A stretch of 64,000 nt of DNA from Isoperla grammatica (lineage: Eukaryota > Arthropoda > Insecta > Plecoptera > Perlodidae): the NCBI GenBank assembly GCA_945910005.1, contig OX246746.1, positions 33,691,305-33,755,304 on the forward strand, in the 5' to 3' direction. Below are positions 62,626 to 64,000 of this stretch, one piece after another. The position numbers and the translations under genes are program-made. The notes beneath the pieces were generated by a model. That model was not told where the DNA came from. It ran no database searches and saw nothing but the letters and a program-made list of their open reading frames with translations. Within the stretch, counting starts at the first letter, position 1, and the number at the start of each line of letters is the position of its first letter.

Positions 62626-64000
62626 TTATTTTTTGACCGTGGTTATTGTTCGTGTGTTTATTTGTGTTTTAATACTACTCCCGGTCTAATAGTCTTGGTT
62701 CTTATTTAATATTTTTATTTTTCAACGGAGGGTGCAACTTCTTAAGTAGTTATCGATATGTGACGAGATGGACAATTTGTGCTTATTGGAGTCTAAAACG
62801 CTCAAAAACATTGATTTGTGCAATTTGGTTGAACCCCTAACGATTCCCATCCGTAATCAAGTTTCCTCTTAATACTGGAAGTCTGTAGTAGATAGACTGT
62901 AATCAGCCAATTTCTATAATTTATGTTTATTTAATCGTAAAACGACAAAAATAACACAATTTATACATTTTTATAAAACTCTTGCAGAATGAAAACTAAC
63001 ATTCTTATTTTTCAACGGAGTGTGTAACTTCTTAAGTAGAAAACGAAATGTAACGAAATGGACAAATTGTGCTTATTGGAGACTGAAACGCTCAAAAACA
63101 TCGATTTGTGCAATTTGGTTGAAATTCTTACGAATCCCAGCCGTAATCAAGATTCCCCTCAAAACTGGAAGTTTGTGTTTGATAGTCTGAAATCAGCCAA
63201 TTTAAATATTTTATGCTTATTTAAGCAAAAAACGACCAAAATACTTAATTTCTGCTTTTTTTTAAAACTCTTGCAGAAAGCTAACTATAATTCTTATTTT
63301 TCATCGGAGGGCGTAACTTCTTAAAGAGTTATCGAAATGTGACGAAATGGACCAATTGTGCTTATTCGGGCGCTGAAACGCTAAAAAACATCGATTTGCG
63401 CAGTTTGGTTGAAACCCTTACGAATCCCAGCCGTAATCAAGATTCCTTTTACAACTGGAAGTTTGTGGTAGATAGTCTGAAATCAGCGAATTTCTACAAT
63501 TTATGCATATTTAAGCCTAAAACGACCAAAAAAATCAATTTATGCATTTTCATAAAACTCTTGCAGAAAGCCAACTAAAATTCTTATTTTTCAACGGAGG
63601 GCGTAACTTCTTTAGTAGTTATCGAAATGTGACGAAATGGACAAATTGTGCTTATTGGAGCCTGAAAGGCTCAAAAACATCGATTTGTGCAATTTGGTTG
63701 AAACCCTTACGAATCCCAGCCGTAATCAAGTTTCCTCTCAAAACTGAAAGTCTGTAGTAGATAGACTGAGATCAGACAATTTCTATAATTTATGTTTTTT
63801 TAAACGTAAATCGCCAAAATAACACAATTTATACATTTTTATAAAACTCTTGCAGATAGCAAACTAAAATTCTAATTTTTTAACGGAGGGTGAAACTTCT
63901 TAAGTAGTAAACGAAATGTGACGAAATGGAAAAATTGTGAATATTGTAGCCTGAAACGCTCAAAAACATCGATTTTTGCAATTTGGTTGAAACCCTTACA

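Larger units (their letters stand above)
62047..62695 (+). mobile_element. Penelope-like element, third copy (5'-truncated)
   Basis: Starts at the phrase TATATCCCAGGCGTGTCGG, directly after a satellite monomer. It keeps the GIY-YIG endonuclease and full 3' tail. Frame 62020-62565 is open through the C-terminus (ISQPSTDFPPLWRSVV, ending STGTA). Confidence 0.75.
42451..64000. repeat. Tandem array of about 290-bp monomers
   Basis: The monomer contains, in order, TTATTTTTCAACGGAGGGTG, AACTTCTTAAGTAGTTATCG, AATGTGACGAAATGGACAAA, ACATCGATTTGTGCAATTTG, CCCAGCCGTAATCAAG, GTAGATAGACTGAAATCAGC and CTCAATTTATGCATTTT. Repeats of the TATCGAAATGTGACG phrase near 43118, 43408 and 43697 give a period of 289-290 bp. 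I estimate about 45 monomers once insertions are removed, diverged but alignable. The array reaches the window end. Many short open frames in it repeat the same peptide and are not genes. Six insertions or remnants interrupt it. Confidence 0.9.
60470..64000. repeat. Direct duplication with 2251-bp offset in the array
   Basis: Satellite 60470-61749 and 62721-64000 correspond base for base at offset 2251 (for example GTGCAACTTC at 60481 and 62732), far closer to each other than neighbouring monomers are. The preceding Penelope fragments (59814 and 62061, offset 2247) are part of the same unit. Confidence 0.85.

Noticed and set aside
42484..63757. Dozens of 60-140-codon frames with repeated peptides such as TKWTNCAYWSLKR
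   Set aside because: They follow the 290-bp monomer, shift frame between monomers and show no conserved start, so they are satellite shadows.

Overview
This window is metazoan nuclear DNA, most likely from an invertebrate. Genes are split by GT-AG introns, and almost all other sequence is mobile or tandemly repeated. I see no bacterial operons, tRNA, rRNA or CRISPR. The species cannot be fixed from sequence alone. The mix of R4/Dong-like LINE, Penelope-like, Ty3/Gypsy, Kolobok-like THAP, hAT and Harbinger-type elements is typical of large invertebrate genomes.

Host gene (+ strand). Six phase-compatible exons at 79-275, 690-951, 1756-1989, 27789-27869, 29211-29645 and 30127-30497 read as the middle of a whirlin/dyschronic-type PDZ scaffold protein. 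They cover the end of a PDZ domain, a long Ser/Thr/Pro-rich linker and a whirlin-like VEVHR motif. The N-terminal exons lie before the window. The last exon ends at a good donor, and no third PDZ exon is seen, so everything after 30.5 kb may be intron. Intron 3 is about 25.8 kb.

Intron 3 (1990-27788) holds, in order: a foldback element (2481-5652); a young non-coding LTR element with 918-bp LTRs (6871-11265); a second foldback element with mirror-image subrepeats (12359-14847); an 87-bp minisatellite; a 58-bp satellite with three-unit higher-order structure; a frameshifted Myb/SANT-like exon; two hAT-type MITEs with exact 8-bp target duplications; a possible alternative first exon (21005-21058); a broken R4/Dong-like LINE in an ATT microsatellite; and a 290-bp hairpin.

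31-42 kb holds a TTAA-type MITE touching a second one. The second is split by a decayed Ty3/Gypsy element (32104-38516, minus strand). A Harbinger-type MITE carrying a piece of transposase follows, then a Penelope-like 3' fragment and a decayed THAP exon.

42.45-64 kb is a tandem array of about 290-bp monomers, running to the window end. It is interrupted by a Harbinger-type MITE, a 3-kb Kolobok-like transposon, the 3' end of a second Gypsy family, a TTAA MITE, a hAT-like MITE and three Penelope-like fragments. The last part of the array is a direct duplication with a 2251-bp offset.

The most interesting object is the Kolobok-like element (about 45019-48029). It encodes a THAP-plus-DDE transposase on the + strand and, tail to tail on the - strand, a 110-residue protein resembling the cysteine-rich C-terminal 'ballast' domain of P2X7 receptors. 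Both lie inside one pair of terminal inverted repeats.
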